DNA of 64,000 nucleotides from Microlunatus phosphovorus NM-1 (lineage in GTDB: Bacteria; Actinomycetota; Actinomycetes; Propionibacteriales; Propionibacteriaceae), in contig NC_015635.1 of assembly GCF_000270245.1 (NCBI RefSeq), positions 1,364,001 to 1,428,000 of the forward strand, written 5' to 3'. Shown here in pieces: positions 8,223 through 17,070 of this stretch (positions are counted from its first letter, which is position 1; each line of letters opens with the position of its first letter). The position numbers and the translations under genes were made by a program. A model generated the notes under the pieces. It searched no databases. It was given only the letters and a program-made list of their open reading frames with translations, and was not told the origin of the DNA.

Positions 8223-9401
8223 GTGGATCTGTACGAGTACCAGGCGAGGGACGTCTTCGAGAAGCATGGCGTCCCAGTCTTGCGAGGCATCACCGCGGTG
8301 ACGCCGGAGGAGGCCGGTGCAGCTGCCGCTGAGCTCGGCACGCCCGTCGTGGTGGTGAAGGCGCAGGTCAAGACCGGTGGTCGAGGCAAGGCTGGTGGGG
8401 TGAAGATCGCCAAGAGCCCCGCCGAAGCGCAGCAGAAGGCGGCCGAGATCCTCGGGCTGGATATCAAGGGACACATCGTCAAGACGGTGATGGTCGCCGA
8501 GGGTGCCGACATCGCCGAGGAGTACTACTTCTCGCTGCTGCTCGACCGGGCCAACCGCAGCTATCTCGCGATGTGCTCCAAAGAGGGCGGCATGGAGATC
8601 GAGCAGCTCGCCGTCGAGCGGCCGGAGGCGCTGGCCCGGATCCCGGTCGACCCCACGGTCGGCATCGATCAGGCCAAGGCTGACGAGATCGTCGCCGCGG
8701 CCGGTTTCGAAGGAGATGATGCCGTCGAGATCGCTCGGGTGCTGCAGCTGCTCGGCAACGTCTACGAGTCCGAGGATGCGACTCTGGTCGAGGTCAACCC
8801 GCTGGTCAAGACCGGGGACGGGAAGATCGTCGCGCTGGACGGCAAGGTCTCTCTCGATGCCAACGCCGACTTCCGGCACCCCGATCACGCCGATCTGGCG
8901 GACAAGTCCGCGGAGGATCCACTGGAGGCGGCGGCCAAGGCGAAGGGCCTCAACTACGTCAAGCTGGACGGCAGCGTCGGCATCATCGGCAACGGCGCGG
9001 GCCTGGTGATGAGCACCTTGGACGTGGTCGCGTACGCCGGTGAGGAGTTCGAGGGCTCGCCGAAACCGGCCAACTTCCTCGACATCGGCGGCGGCGCCAG
9101 CGCGGAGGTGATGGCCAACGGGCTGGAGATCATCATCGGCGACGAGCAGGTGAAGAGCGTCTTCGTCAACGTGTTCGGCGGCATCACTGCCTGCGATGCG
9201 GTCGCCAACGGGATCGTCCAGGCCTTCGAGCTGCTGGCCGCCAAGGACGAGCACGTCGACGTGCCGCTGGTGGTCCGGCTGGACGGCAACAACGCCGATC
9301 TGGGCCGGCAGATCCTGACCGAGGCGAAGCTGCCGGGTCTGGAGCAGGTGGACACGATGGACGGTGCGGCCCGCCGGGCTGCCGAGCTGGCTGCAGGCTG
9401 A
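8223..9401 (+). CDS. sucC: succinate-CoA ligase, beta subunit
   Basis: The 392-residue subunit holds the ATP-grasp domain of succinyl-CoA synthetase, which interconverts succinyl-CoA and succinate with nucleotide formation. It begins with the family signature [18 protein letters not shown] and carries the [15 protein letters not shown] and GGGASAEVM loops. GTG at 8223 is chosen because GGAGG lies at 8213-8217, five bases upstream, and the protein then aligns with the usual N-terminus; six further upstream codons are open. sucD follows 14 bp downstream, so the two are co-transcribed. It acts in the cytoplasm in the TCA cycle and, in propionic acid bacteria, near the methylmalonyl-CoA branch. 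Confidence 0.97.
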   Translation: MDLYEYQARDVFEKHGVPVLRGITAVTPEEAGAAAAELGTPVVVVKAQVKTGGRGKAGGVKIAKSPAEAQQKAAEILGLDIKGHIVKTVMVAEGADIAEEYYFSLLLDRANRSYLAMCSKEGGMEIEQLAVERPEALARIPVDPTVGIDQAKADEIVAAAGFEGDDAVEIARVLQLLGNVYESEDATLVEVNPLVKTGDGKIVALDGKVSLDANADFRHPDHADLADKSAEDPLEAAAKAKGLNYVKLDGSVGIIGNGAGLVMSTLDVVAYAGEEFEGSPKPANFLDIGGGASAEVMANGLEIIIGDEQVKSVFVNVFGGITACDAVANGIVQAFELLAAKDEHVDVPLVVRLDGNNADLGRQILTEAKLPGLEQVDTMDGAARRAAELAAG

Positions 9402-9415
9402 AGGGACGAACTGAC

Positions 9416-10297
9416 ATGTCGATCTTCCTCAATTCCGACTCCCGCGTCATCGTCCAGGGCATGACCGGCTCCGAGGGCCGCAAGCACACCCAGCGGATGC
9501 TCACCTCCGGCACCAACATCGTCGGCGGCGTGACGCCCCGCAAGGGTGGCCAGCAGGTCGAGTTCGAGCAGAAGTCCGTTCCGGTGTTCAACTCCGTGGC
9601 GGAGGCCGTCGAGGCCACCGGCGCGAACGTGACGGTCATCTTCGTCCCGGCCAAGTTCACCAAGGGTGCGGTGGTCGAGGCCATCGAGGCAGGGATCCCG
9701 CTCGCGGTGGTGATCACCGAGGGCGTGCCGGTCAAGGACTCGGCCGAGTTCTACACGCTGGCGGCGGGGTCGAAGACCCGGCTGATCGGGCCGAACTGCC
9801 CAGGGCTGATCTCGCCCGGGCAGTCCAACGCCGGCATCATTCCGGCCGACATCACCAAGGCCGGTCGGATCGGGCTGGTGAGCAAGTCGGGCACGCTGAC
9901 GTACCAGATGATGTACGAGCTGCGTGACATCGGCTTCTCGTCCGCGGTCGGCATCGGCGGTGACCCGGTGATCGGCACCACCCACATCGACTGCCTGCAG
10001 GCGTTCCAGGACGACCCGGACACCGACGCGATCGTGATGATCGGTGAGATCGGCGGCGACGCGGAGGAGCGGGCGGCCGAGTTCATCAAGGCCAACGTGA
10101 CCAAGCCGGTGGTCGGCTATGTGGCCGGCTTCACCGCCCCCGAGGGCAAGACGATGGGCCACGCGGGCGCCATTGTGTCCGGCTCCTCCGGCACCGCGGC
10201 GGCCAAGAAGGAAGCCCTCGAGGCGGCCGGAGTGAAGGTGGGCAAGACGCCGAGCGAGACCGCCGAGCTGATGCGGGAGATCATGACCCAAGGCTGA
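9416..10297 (+). CDS. sucD: succinate-CoA ligase, alpha subunit
   Basis: The 293-residue alpha subunit binds CoA and carries the phosphorylated histidine. The N-terminal Rossmann-like CoA domain contains [17 protein letters not shown]; the active histidine lies in [10 protein letters not shown] near the C-terminus, and [12 protein letters not shown] is also conserved. It begins [13 protein letters not shown], normal for the family. The next gene starts 6 bp after its stop, so the NUDIX gene is probably in the same transcript. Confidence 0.97.
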   Translation: MSIFLNSDSRVIVQGMTGSEGRKHTQRMLTSGTNIVGGVTPRKGGQQVEFEQKSVPVFNSVAEAVEATGANVTVIFVPAKFTKGAVVEAIEAGIPLAVVITEGVPVKDSAEFYTLAAGSKTRLIGPNCPGLISPGQSNAGIIPADITKAGRIGLVSKSGTLTYQMMYELRDIGFSSAVGIGGDPVIGTTHIDCLQAFQDDPDTDAIVMIGEIGGDAEERAAEFIKANVTKPVVGYVAGFTAPEGKTMGHAGAIVSGSSGTAAAKKEALEAAGVKVGKTPSETAELMREIMTQG

Positions 10298-10303
10298 GCG
10301 GCC

Positions 10304-10843
10304 ATGGGTTGGCAGAGACTCCGGTCACGGGTGGCGTACGAGAACGCCTGGATCCGGGTCCGCGAGGACGCCGTCCTGAGACCGGATGGATCGCCCGGGG
10401 TGTACGGCGTGGTCGAGGTCCGCTCGCCGGCGGTGTTTGTGGTGCCGGTGACCGAGGCGGGCGAGATCGTGCTGGTCGAGGTTGACCGCTACACCATCGG
10501 TGGGCTGTCGCTGGAGGTGCCGGCCGGCGGTACGGACGGCGAGGACCCGTTGGTGGCGGCCGGACGCGAGTTGCGTGAGGAGACCGGCCTGGCCGCCGAG
10601 TCGCTGGTCGATCTCGGGCCGGTCTACTCATTGAACGGGGTGTCCGATGCGCCTGGTCGGGTGGTCGTGGCCCGTGGGCTCCGACCGGTCGGTGGCGCGG
10701 ATCAGGAGGCGGAGGGGATCTCTGGCGTCCGTTTGGTGGCGGTGCCCGACCTGCTGGCCATGATCAAGGCCGGCGAGATCACCGACAACGAGTCCCTCGG
10801 CGCCCTGCTGGTGGCACTGGTGCACCTGGATCGCGTGCACTGA
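10304..10843 (+). CDS. NUDIX hydrolase, ADP-ribose pyrophosphatase-like
   Basis: The 179-residue protein has a NUDIX fold with the core motif GRELREETGL (REUxEExGU), metal-binding glutamates included. The upstream part of the box (VPAGGTDGEDP) is one residue shorter than the strict consensus between the Gly and the first Glu. The N-terminal strand YENAWIRVREDAVLRPDGSPG is typical of ADP-ribose/nucleoside-diphosphate-sugar pyrophosphatases. It starts 6 bp after sucD. Its role with sucCD is not evident; housekeeping of nucleotide sugars is likely. Confidence 0.88.
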   Translation: MGWQRLRSRVAYENAWIRVREDAVLRPDGSPGVYGVVEVRSPAVFVVPVTEAGEIVLVEVDRYTIGGLSLEVPAGGTDGEDPLVAAGRELREETGLAAESLVDLGPVYSLNGVSDAPGRVVVARGLRPVGGADQEAEGISGVRLVAVPDLLAMIKAGEITDNESLGALLVALVHLDRVH

Positions 10844-10866
10844 CCTGTCGGAGATTCCGAGGTGTC

Positions 10867-12834
10867 CTACCCACGGCGGCGAACCGGTGGAGCGCCGTGC
10901 ACGGACTCGAAGGAGTCAAAACGTGACTCCAGCACCCCTTCGCCTCCGGTGAGGTCGGGCAGTTGCAGCTGGAGCTCGTGCAGCCGGGTGGACACCAGGC
11001 GTACCTCGAGCTGGCTGAGGTCGGAGCCCGTGGTCTGCGCCGTCACCTCCGCACCCCAGCGGGTGACCAGCCGCTGGACCGCGGTGATGGCGTCCCGGGG
11101 AATCTCGAGCGAGACCCGCAGCACCGGCTCGCAGACGATGGTGCCGGCCCGCTCCAGGGCCTGACGGACCACGATCGGGGTCAGCTGGCGATAGTCGTAC
11201 GCCGTGCTGGTCGGCCCTCGCCGTGACGGCGGGCCGTCGGCGACGCTGTAGCCGCAGTGATCCAGGGTGACCACGCAATCGGTGACGCGCCAACCGTACA
11301 GACCCGCCGCCAGTGCATCGCTGACATGCCGCTCGATCGCTGCCTGGAAGGCTGTCGCATTCTTGAACAGGTACAGCGGCATGTCGCGGGCCGAGACGGT
11401 GGACCGGAAGGTCAGACCGGACCCAGGCGAACCTGGCGCGATGGTCAGCCCGATCGTCGCATGGTAGGGATTCGAGTCCGTGTTCAGCCGCTCGACAGCC
11501 GCGCCGGCGGCCCGCGGGCGTTCGACGTGCAGCACGCTGGCATCGGTGAACCGCACCGCGATCCCGTACTCCTCGGCAAGCGTGCTGGCGATCACCTCCT
11601 GCTGGACCCTCCCATACAGGGACACGGTCGCCTGGCCGTCGTCGTCGGCACGGGCCGCGATCAGCGGATCGGAGTCGGACAGCTCGGCCAAGGCGGCCCG
11701 GAGTGCCGGACCTTGGCTTTCGTCGATCGCCACGACCGACGCCTCCAGCGTCGGCGGCGCAAAGTGGTGCTCGTCGGTCTTGGCACCGCCGAAGCCGTCC
11801 CCGACTCGTCCGGTCGACAGGCCGGTCACGCGCCCGATCTGCCCGGGTCCGATGCTGCTGGTGCGCAGCCAGCGTCCTTGGTCGAACAGCTGCAGACTCG
11901 TCACTTTGCCGACGCGACCATCTGGCAGGTCGAGCCGGCTGCGGGGGCGTAGAGATCCGGAGAACAGCCGTACGTAGGCGACCTTCTCGCCCGCCCCGCC
12001 GCGTTCGATCTTGAACACTCGGCCTGACGGCTGGTCGGAGCACGGCGGACCATCGACGGAGTCCGGGGTGGCCGTTGGCAGGACGGGCGGCAGCAGGGTG
12101 GCGATCCCGTCCATCAGCTCCGAAACACCGGATCCGGTCACCGCCGATCCCGCATAGGTGGGATACAGCATGCAGGCCCTGGTCTGCGCCGCGAGCTCCG
12201 AGCGCAGTTGTTCGCCGGATCCGAGCCGGCCCTCGACGAAGCCCGCCAGCAGCGCATCATCGTGTTCGGCGAGCGCCGCGGTCTCTCGGTCCCGGAAGGC
12301 TCGGTCGTCGCTGCGGTAGGCGCTGAAGGTCGCCGCCTTGCTGCCCACCCGCTCGAGGTGACCCATCGGCAGCACATTGCGGACCAGCCGACGCCTGATC
12401 GCAGCCACGGTGGCGTCGACGTCAGCCCCACGCCGGTCGATCTTGTTGATGAACACCAGCGTCGGCACCCGGAGCCGCTGGAGCGCACGCATCAAGATCC
12501 TGGTCTGCGGCTGCACGCCCTCGACGGCCGACAGCACGAGCACCGCGCCGTCCAGCACGCCGAGGACCCGCTCGACCTCGGCGATGAAGTCCGGGTGACC
12601 CGGGGTGTCGAGGACATTGACGCGCATCCCGTCGAGCGGGAACGAGACGACCGCCGCCTTGATGGTGATGCCGCGGCGGCGTTCGAGGGCGAGCGTGTCG
12701 GTCGCGGTGGTGCCGGCATCGACCGATCCGGGCTGGTCGATGACTCCGGAATGGTGCAGCAGTCGTTCGGTGAGTGTGGTCTTACCGGCGTCGACGTGGG
12801 CGAGAATGCCGAGGTTGAGCGTACGCGCGAGCAA
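10867..12834 (-). CDS. Tet(M)/OtrA-like ribosomal protection GTPase (EF-G-like)
   Basis: The 655-residue translational GTPase has G1 AHVDAGKT (12-19), G3 DTPGH (76-80) and G4 NKID (130-133), followed by EF-G-type domains II to V. Its N-terminus (LNLGILAHVDAGKTTLTERLLHHSG...) closely resembles OtrA/Tet(M), proteins that remove tetracycline from the ribosome, rather than housekeeping EF-G. Chromosomal copies are common in Actinobacteria, and whether this one confers resistance cannot be judged. The only start consistent with the G1 domain is TTG at 12834, because an in-frame TGA lies just upstream; AAGGGA lies about nine bases before it. A 35-codon leader ORF overlaps the start. Confidence 0.88.
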   Translation of the reverse strand: MLARTLNLGILAHVDAGKTTLTERLLHHSGVIDQPGSVDAGTTATDTLALERRRGITIKAAVVSFPLDGMRVNVLDTPGHPDFIAEVERVLGVLDGAVLVLSAVEGVQPQTRILMRALQRLRVPTLVFINKIDRRGADVDATVAAIRRRLVRNVLPMGHLERVGSKAATFSAYRSDDRAFRDRETAALAEHDDALLAGFVEGRLGSGEQLRSELAAQTRACMLYPTYAGSAVTGSGVSELMDGIATLLPPVLPTATPDSVDGPPCSDQPSGRVFKIERGGAGEKVAYVRLFSGSLRPRSRLDLPDGRVGKVTSLQLFDQGRWLRTSSIGPGQIGRVTGLSTGRVGDGFGGAKTDEHHFAPPTLEASVVAIDESQGPALRAALAELSDSDPLIAARADDDGQATVSLYGRVQQEVIASTLAEEYGIAVRFTDASVLHVERPRAAGAAVERLNTDSNPYHATIGLTIAPGSPGSGLTFRSTVSARDMPLYLFKNATAFQAAIERHVSDALAAGLYGWRVTDCVVTLDHCGYSVADGPPSRRGPTSTAYDYRQLTPIVVRQALERAGTIVCEPVLRVSLEIPRDAITAVQRLVTRWGAEVTAQTTGSDLSQLEVRLVSTRLHELQLQLPDLTGGEGVLESRFDSFESVHGAPPVRRRG

Positions 12835-12889
12835 AGGTGGATCCCTTCAGAAGTGGGCAGCAGGACAGGGACACACGTGTTCCTCGCAT
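12782..12889 (-). CDS. 35-residue leader ORF overlapping the Tet(M)-like gene start
   Basis: An AAGGAGG sequence (plus-strand 12897-12903) stands seven bases before ATG at 12889, the best ribosome site in this neighbourhood. The ORF encodes MRGTRVSLSCCPLLKGST followed by an Arg-rich end and stops with TAA about 50 bases inside the GTPase gene, in another frame. The main gene has only a TTG start with a modest site. This layout fits translational coupling or drug-sensing attenuation, as in other ribosome-targeting resistance genes. A TAGGGT hexamer at 12947-12952 (minus) could be the -10 box. That the peptide is made is inference. Confidence 0.45.
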   Translation of the reverse strand: MRGTRVSLSCCPLLKGSTFARAYAQPRHSRPRRRR

Positions 12890-13044
12890 CTGCTGGCCTC
12901 CTTCCAGGGCTCCACGACCGGTCACTCCGGTCGGCTCGTTCGCTCCACCCTACGACGGACTCTGTCCGGTTGCACCTCCAATTTCGACTCGGTGATCCGG
13001 TGCCGGGCCCGGGTATCCCGGCTACCCGATGACCAGAGCAACAA

Positions 13045-13110
13045 GAGCCGTACGGCGGGAGACTGTCACGTACGGATCGGTAGGAGCCCGGAGGTGCAAT
13101 CCCTCCGGGC
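13045..13110 (+). ncRNA. group II intron domain V-like hairpin (with adjacent domain VI-like hairpin), relic
   Basis: Bases 13045-13078 fold exactly as group II intron domain V: a 9-bp lower stem (GAGCCGTAC with GTACGGATC, one mismatch), a two-base AC bulge, a 5-bp upper stem (GGCGG with CTGTC), and a GAGA tetraloop, 34 nt in all. The catalytic AGC triad is present. Directly 3' is a hairpin of 9 bp, GCCCGGAGG (13086-13094) with CCTCCGGGC (13102-13110), in the domain VI position. No reverse transcriptase or upstream intron domain is present, and the GTPase gene begins only about 200 bp to the left, so this is a truncated remnant. Confidence 0.65.
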
Positions 13111-13213
13111 CACCCGACCCTTTCGGCCGTGAAAAGGTGCCTTGCCTCCTTCTCGATCAGCGATTCCACCTGACAGAGCCAGGAGTCGCCGCTCCTGCGC
13201 TCATCTGTGGCGG

Positions 13214-13369
13214 AGCGAGGTGTACCCCGTGTGCGCCCGGTCGGCGGTCGTTCGTGGCCCGGTGGCGCGAGGTGTACGCCGTGTACGCCCGGTTGACGAT
13301 CGTTCGTGGCCCCGCGGCGCAAGACGTACCCCGTGCACCCGCAACTGGTGGTCGTCGGTGGCCCGGCGG
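13214..13369. repeat. three tandem 52-bp imperfect repeats, locus 1
   Basis: Three consecutive units of exactly 52 bp occupy 13214-13265, 13266-13317 and 13318-13369. Each has the pattern CGCRAGRYGTAC near its start and GTGGCCCSGCGG near its end. The same unit, also 52 bp, occurs at 37914-37965 with partial copies on both sides. Translation of the region gives no recognisable protein in any frame. Confidence 0.7.
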
Positions 13370-13413
13370 CGCCAGCCGGACCGGCGACCGCAGGTCACAC
13401 CACCCCAATCCCC

Positions 13414-13555
13414 ACTTAGCACCAACTGATGCAACTTCGCACCCCGCGTGCTTGGTGCGGAGTAGCCGGAAATGGTGCGAAGTCGATCAGGGGCGCTCGA
13501 TCAGGGGATGCGCCACTAGGGGACGCGCGTCAGGGGCCGCGCATATGGTGCGAGT
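13414..13555. repeat. inverted pair of GGTGCGAAGT doublets plus TCAGGGG repeats
   Basis: ACTTAGCACC (13414-13423) and ACTTCGCACC (13434-13443) face GGTGCGGAGT (13454-13463) and GGTGCGAAGT (13474-13483). Within each arm the copies are exactly 20 bp apart, so the whole forms a large palindrome around 13448. TCAGGGG or CTAGGGG then recurs at 13487, 13501, 13516 and 13530, and a further GGTGCGAGT lies at 13547. The block ends just before the stop of the membrane sensor gene. Meaning unknown; a cooperative binding site or a DNA repeat element would fit. Confidence 0.55.
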
Positions 13556-13567
13556 CGCCGAGTCGGC

Positions 13568-15421
13568 TCAGTTGACCTGAGTGGTTCGCTGGCCGGCGCG
13601 TACGGCGACGGTGTCGAACTGATCGCTGGTGAGGTCGAGGGTGTCCTGCGGGTTGAGGAACAAGAAGACCACCTTGGTGCCGGCGGTGACGATGCCGACG
13701 CGGTACTTCGTGGTGGCGTCGTCGCTGCTCTTCTGGGTGACCTCGGTCGTCCAACCCTTGACGTCCATGCTCTTGGCGCCGGGGCCGGAGACTTCTCGGA
13801 TCGGCGTGATGGTGGCCGTCAGCTTGCGATCGTGGCAGCTTGTCCAGCCGTCCTTGACCTTGGTCGCCAGTGCGGTGGCGGTCTGCTCGTCCTTGTTGGT
13901 GATGATCACCTGGTCGAGTCCGAATCGGCTGGCGCTATCGGCCAACAGGTACGTCCGGTGGCTGCGGTCCTCGGCCGGCACCTTCGTCCAGTTGACGATC
14001 TCGCAGCCGCTGCCGAGCAGCACGTTGCTGTCGGGCTCGCCGGGCGTCGTGCCGGCCCAGCGGGTCAGGTCCGCGCCCATCGGCGGCAGATCTCCCGAAG
14101 CCAGAAAGCCCGGTTTGTCTCCACCCAACGGGGGCGGTCCGTCCTGGGCCTCTGGTTCATCGGAGCAGGCGCCGCCAGCGGCTTGGCACTGGGTGTCGAC
14201 GATGGCGCCGGCCACCTTGGCCACCCGCGTGGCGGAGACTGCCTCGTCGGGCTTGGCGACGTCGACCACGTCCACGACGAGACCGGTGCGGGTCAGCACC
14301 ACGGTGCGGTACTCGGGGGCGTCGCCGCCCAGCACCTGGATCGTGACCGCGGTGGCCTGATCGCCCACTCCGCCGATCAAATGCCCGGCGGTCACCCAGG
14401 CTCCGGTCATCGCGCAGTCGCCGAGAGCGCGGGAGGCGTACGCGTACGCCTGGGCGGCTTCCTCAGGTGTGCCGTACGCGGTTGCCTGGTGCAGAACTGC
14501 CGGTGAGTTCGAGCCGTTGCTGCTGAGCAGTCGGAGCACGGATTGCTGCGGGGTCGGCGCCCCCTTGGTGACATCGACGGACAGGCAGGCGGGATGGTGC
14601 GGCGAGTCCGGTGAGCTGCCACGCTGGGTGAGCGCGACCTTCCAGGTGCGTTTGCTGTCCAGCGTCGCGGCATCGGTGTCGGTGAGCAGCATCTGGTCGG
14701 TGATCAGAGCCGTGTTGGCCGAACTCGTGGTGTCCCCGGTCGGCGGCGCATCGGGGTCCGGCGGTGCGCTGGTGGCTGAACCGGGAGCCGCGACGGGCTG
14801 AGACGTGGTCTTGATGATGGCGTACCCGGCCAGTAGGCCGAGGATCGCCACTACCGCCACGGCGCCGATCATCAGCAGCAACCGGCGACGGTCCGCCTTC
14901 GGGTCGGCCTCGATGTCATCGTCGTAGTCGTTATCGCTGTCGTCTCGTCGGCGGACCCTGCTTCCGCCCGCGGTGCGGGGGAGCAAGGTGGTCTCGTCGG
15001 GGTCGCGTTCGATCTGGCTGCGCTTGTGCGCTCGGGCGCGGCTCAAGATCGTGGTCTCGTCGGAGAGCTCGGAACGCGGCCGCGAATCGGACGGGGTCGA
15101 CTCCGCGGTCGTCTCGATCAGCTCGGAACTCTCATCTCCCGGTCCGTCCTCGTCATCGTCGGAGGAAGCTGAATCCGAGGAGGGCGCAGCGCCGGCCGGT
15201 GTGGCCTCGTCCCGATAGAGCGGCCGGGTGAGCTCCTGATCGTTGTCGTCGCCGGTGTCGGCAGTGTCGCCGGTGTCGCCGGTGTCGGCAACTGCGTCGA
15301 CAGCTGGGTCGGTGGCCGACGTCGCGGGTTGCTGATCAGCCGTCGACGAGTCCGTGGCCGTCTCCGGCTCCTCACCCCGGGCGTCTTCTGGCCGGGGCGT
15401 CTCGGGATCGTCTGCGGACAT
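13568..15421 (-). CDS. single-pass membrane protein with PknH-like extracellular sensor domain
   Basis: The 617-residue protein starts at ATG 15421 (MSADDPETPRPEDARG), preceded by AGGAGA; the open frame continues upstream but is less plausible. The N-terminal third is acidic, disordered and cytoplasmic, with two DETT[IL]L[SP]R motifs (DNA 15040-15063 and 14977-15000). One transmembrane helix follows (LLLMIGAVAVVAILGLLAGYAII). The outer part has a Thr/Pro-rich linker and a cysteine-containing region that appears duplicated, resembling the PknH-type sensor fold that occurs on Ser/Thr kinases and on stand-alone proteins; that assignment is tentative. It is divergent from DUF6350. Confidence 0.72.
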   Translation of the reverse strand: MSADDPETPRPEDARGEEPETATDSSTADQQPATSATDPAVDAVADTGDTGDTADTGDDNDQELTRPLYRDEATPAGAAPSSDSASSDDDEDGPGDESSELIETTAESTPSDSRPRSELSDETTILSRARAHKRSQIERDPDETTLLPRTAGGSRVRRRDDSDNDYDDDIEADPKADRRRLLLMIGAVAVVAILGLLAGYAIIKTTSQPVAAPGSATSAPPDPDAPPTGDTTSSANTALITDQMLLTDTDAATLDSKRTWKVALTQRGSSPDSPHHPACLSVDVTKGAPTPQQSVLRLLSSNGSNSPAVLHQATAYGTPEEAAQAYAYASRALGDCAMTGAWVTAGHLIGGVGDQATAVTIQVLGGDAPEYRTVVLTRTGLVVDVVDVAKPDEAVSATRVAKVAGAIVDTQCQAAGGACSDEPEAQDGPPPLGGDKPGFLASGDLPPMGADLTRWAGTTPGEPDSNVLLGSGCEIVNWTKVPAEDRSHRTYLLADSASRFGLDQVIITNKDEQTATALATKVKDGWTSCHDRKLTATITPIREVSGPGAKSMDVKGWTTEVTQKSSDDATTKYRVGIVTAGTKVVFLFLNPQDTLDLTSDQFDTVAVRAGQRTTQVN

Positions 15422-15575
15422 GCTGAGGTTGTCTCCTGCTCGGTGGTCGCCGATCGCCTTGGGTGCCGACTGAGCCCGACACGCCGTACGCGACGGCACA
15501 AACACGATGACTTTACCTGCCGTGGGCGTGTCCGGAGGGGCCGAAGCACAGGCCTGGGCGAGCATGGGAGGCGCT

Positions 15576-17045
15576 ATGGCTTCCTTGCTGTCTCCGCGTC
15601 GGAACCGCGGCGAGTCCGCGACGCACCGGCTCCGCGGTGACATCGATCTCGCCGCGACCGAGCCGACCGTCGTGATCGGGTCCGCCGGCCCGACCGAGTT
15701 GCCCACCCTGGCCTGGATGACCCTGGCCGCCGGTGCCGGTCTGATCAGTGTGCTCTCGGGGTGGGTCCTGGTGACCGGCCTGGTGGTGGTCGGCTGGCTG
15801 GCTGCCGAGCCCGGGACACTCGGGCAGGCGCTGAGCGCCGGCACCCAGCTTTGGCTGTTGGCCAATGGCGGTGGCGCGACTCTCGGTTCCGCGTCGGTGA
15901 CGCTGATCCCCTGGGGTATCACCGGTTTGGTGGCGTGGTTGGTGGCTCGGACCGCCGGCTATGCGGCCAGACAAGGGCCGGCTGGCTCTCCGACGGTGAC
16001 GCCGATGGTCTGCATCATCGCGACTCTCAGTTATCTGGTGCCCCTGCTCGGGGTGGCACTGCTTGCCGGTGGCCCCTGGCCGGCGCTGCGGTCCGGCATG
16101 GTGATGCTCGTCGTCGTTCCGGTGGCCGCAGCCTGGGGCTGCTGTCACGCCCGGCAGACTTGGCCGACCGGTGCCTGGCCGGCTTGGTCCCGAGCCGTGC
16201 CGCGGGCGGTGATCGCGGCCTTGCTGGTGATGTTCGCGGGTGGTGCGGCGGTGCTGGCCATCGGCCTGGTGGTCAACCTCGATCGGGTGACGGCGCTGTT
16301 GACCGCGCTCGATGCGGGGATCGTCGGCAATGTGGCGTTGCTGGTCGGCCAACTCGCGTACGCACCCAACGCGGTCGTCTGGGCCGCCTGCTATGCGCTC
16401 GGTCCGGGGTTCACCCTGGGCAATGGCTCCATCGTCTCGCCGGCTGCTACCGAGCTGGGCGCCCTGCCGTCCATCCCGATGCTGGCGGCGGTGCCAGACG
16501 TCGGACCGGGCAGCGTCTCGCATCTGTGGTGGCTCGCTCTCGGCGTGGCGGCCGGAGCGGTCGCGGCGACGCTGGTGGTGCTGGCCCGGCCGTCGGCGCG
16601 CTATGACGAGACAGCCCTGGTCGGTGGACTGTCCGGCGTGCTCGCCGGTGGCGCCTTCAGCGTGGTCGCCTGGGCGACCAGCGGCGATCTGGGCTCCGAT
16701 CTGCTGAGCGGGGTGGGCCCCGAGCTGGTGCCGGTGCTGGTGATGGCGACCTCGACCATGGGTCTGTCCGGGGCACTGTGTGGCCTGGTGCTCGGTCTGT
16801 GGCGCCGCCGGACCGCCCGGGTCACGGCTGCCCCTGTCGCCGCCAAGGGATCGGGCGAATCGAAGAAGGTCGCTGACCCGTCAGGTGTCGAGAGGCCGAA
16901 GCGCTCCGAGAACGAGCCGGAGCACACCGACGAGGAGACGGTGGCACTAACCCATCGGAGTCGACCCCCGATCAACGCTGCCACCGCGGATTCGGCCGAC
17001 GATGATGACGAAGGCGCCGACGAACCGACCCAGCAGATCGGCTGA
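15576..17045 (+). CDS. DUF6350 integral membrane protein
   Basis: The protein of about 489 residues has many hydrophobic helices (roughly ten) from about residue 50 to 420 and a charged C-terminal tail. It matches the actinobacterial DUF6350 family, found next to purN in many genomes; its function is not established, though some annotations call it a cell division-linked membrane protein (PerM). ATG at 15576 is chosen because GGGAGG precedes it; 23 upstream codons are also open. The tail carries DEETVALTHR and ends in acidic DDDDEGADEPTQQIG, echoing the DETT motifs of the divergent neighbour. It is followed after 38 bp by purN. Confidence 0.82.
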   Translation: MASLLSPRRNRGESATHRLRGDIDLAATEPTVVIGSAGPTELPTLAWMTLAAGAGLISVLSGWVLVTGLVVVGWLAAEPGTLGQALSAGTQLWLLANGGGATLGSASVTLIPWGITGLVAWLVARTAGYAARQGPAGSPTVTPMVCIIATLSYLVPLLGVALLAGGPWPALRSGMVMLVVVPVAAAWGCCHARQTWPTGAWPAWSRAVPRAVIAALLVMFAGGAAVLAIGLVVNLDRVTALLTALDAGIVGNVALLVGQLAYAPNAVVWAACYALGPGFTLGNGSIVSPAATELGALPSIPMLAAVPDVGPGSVSHLWWLALGVAAGAVAATLVVLARPSARYDETALVGGLSGVLAGGAFSVVAWATSGDLGSDLLSGVGPELVPVLVMATSTMGLSGALCGLVLGLWRRRTARVTAAPVAAKGSGESKKVADPSGVERPKRSENEPEHTDEETVALTHRSRPPINAATADSADDDDEGADEPTQQIG

Positions 17046-17070
17046 CTGGGTCGAACTCGCTCCGGATCGG

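Noticed and set aside
8954-10291. A 445-codon minus-strand frame opposite sucC/sucD
   Set aside because: His/Arg/Gly-rich antisense translation of conserved succinyl-CoA ligase genes.
12841-13044. Remains of a group II intron reverse transcriptase before the domain V-like hairpin
   Set aside because: All three plus-strand frames were read and no RT, maturase or HNH motif was recognised.
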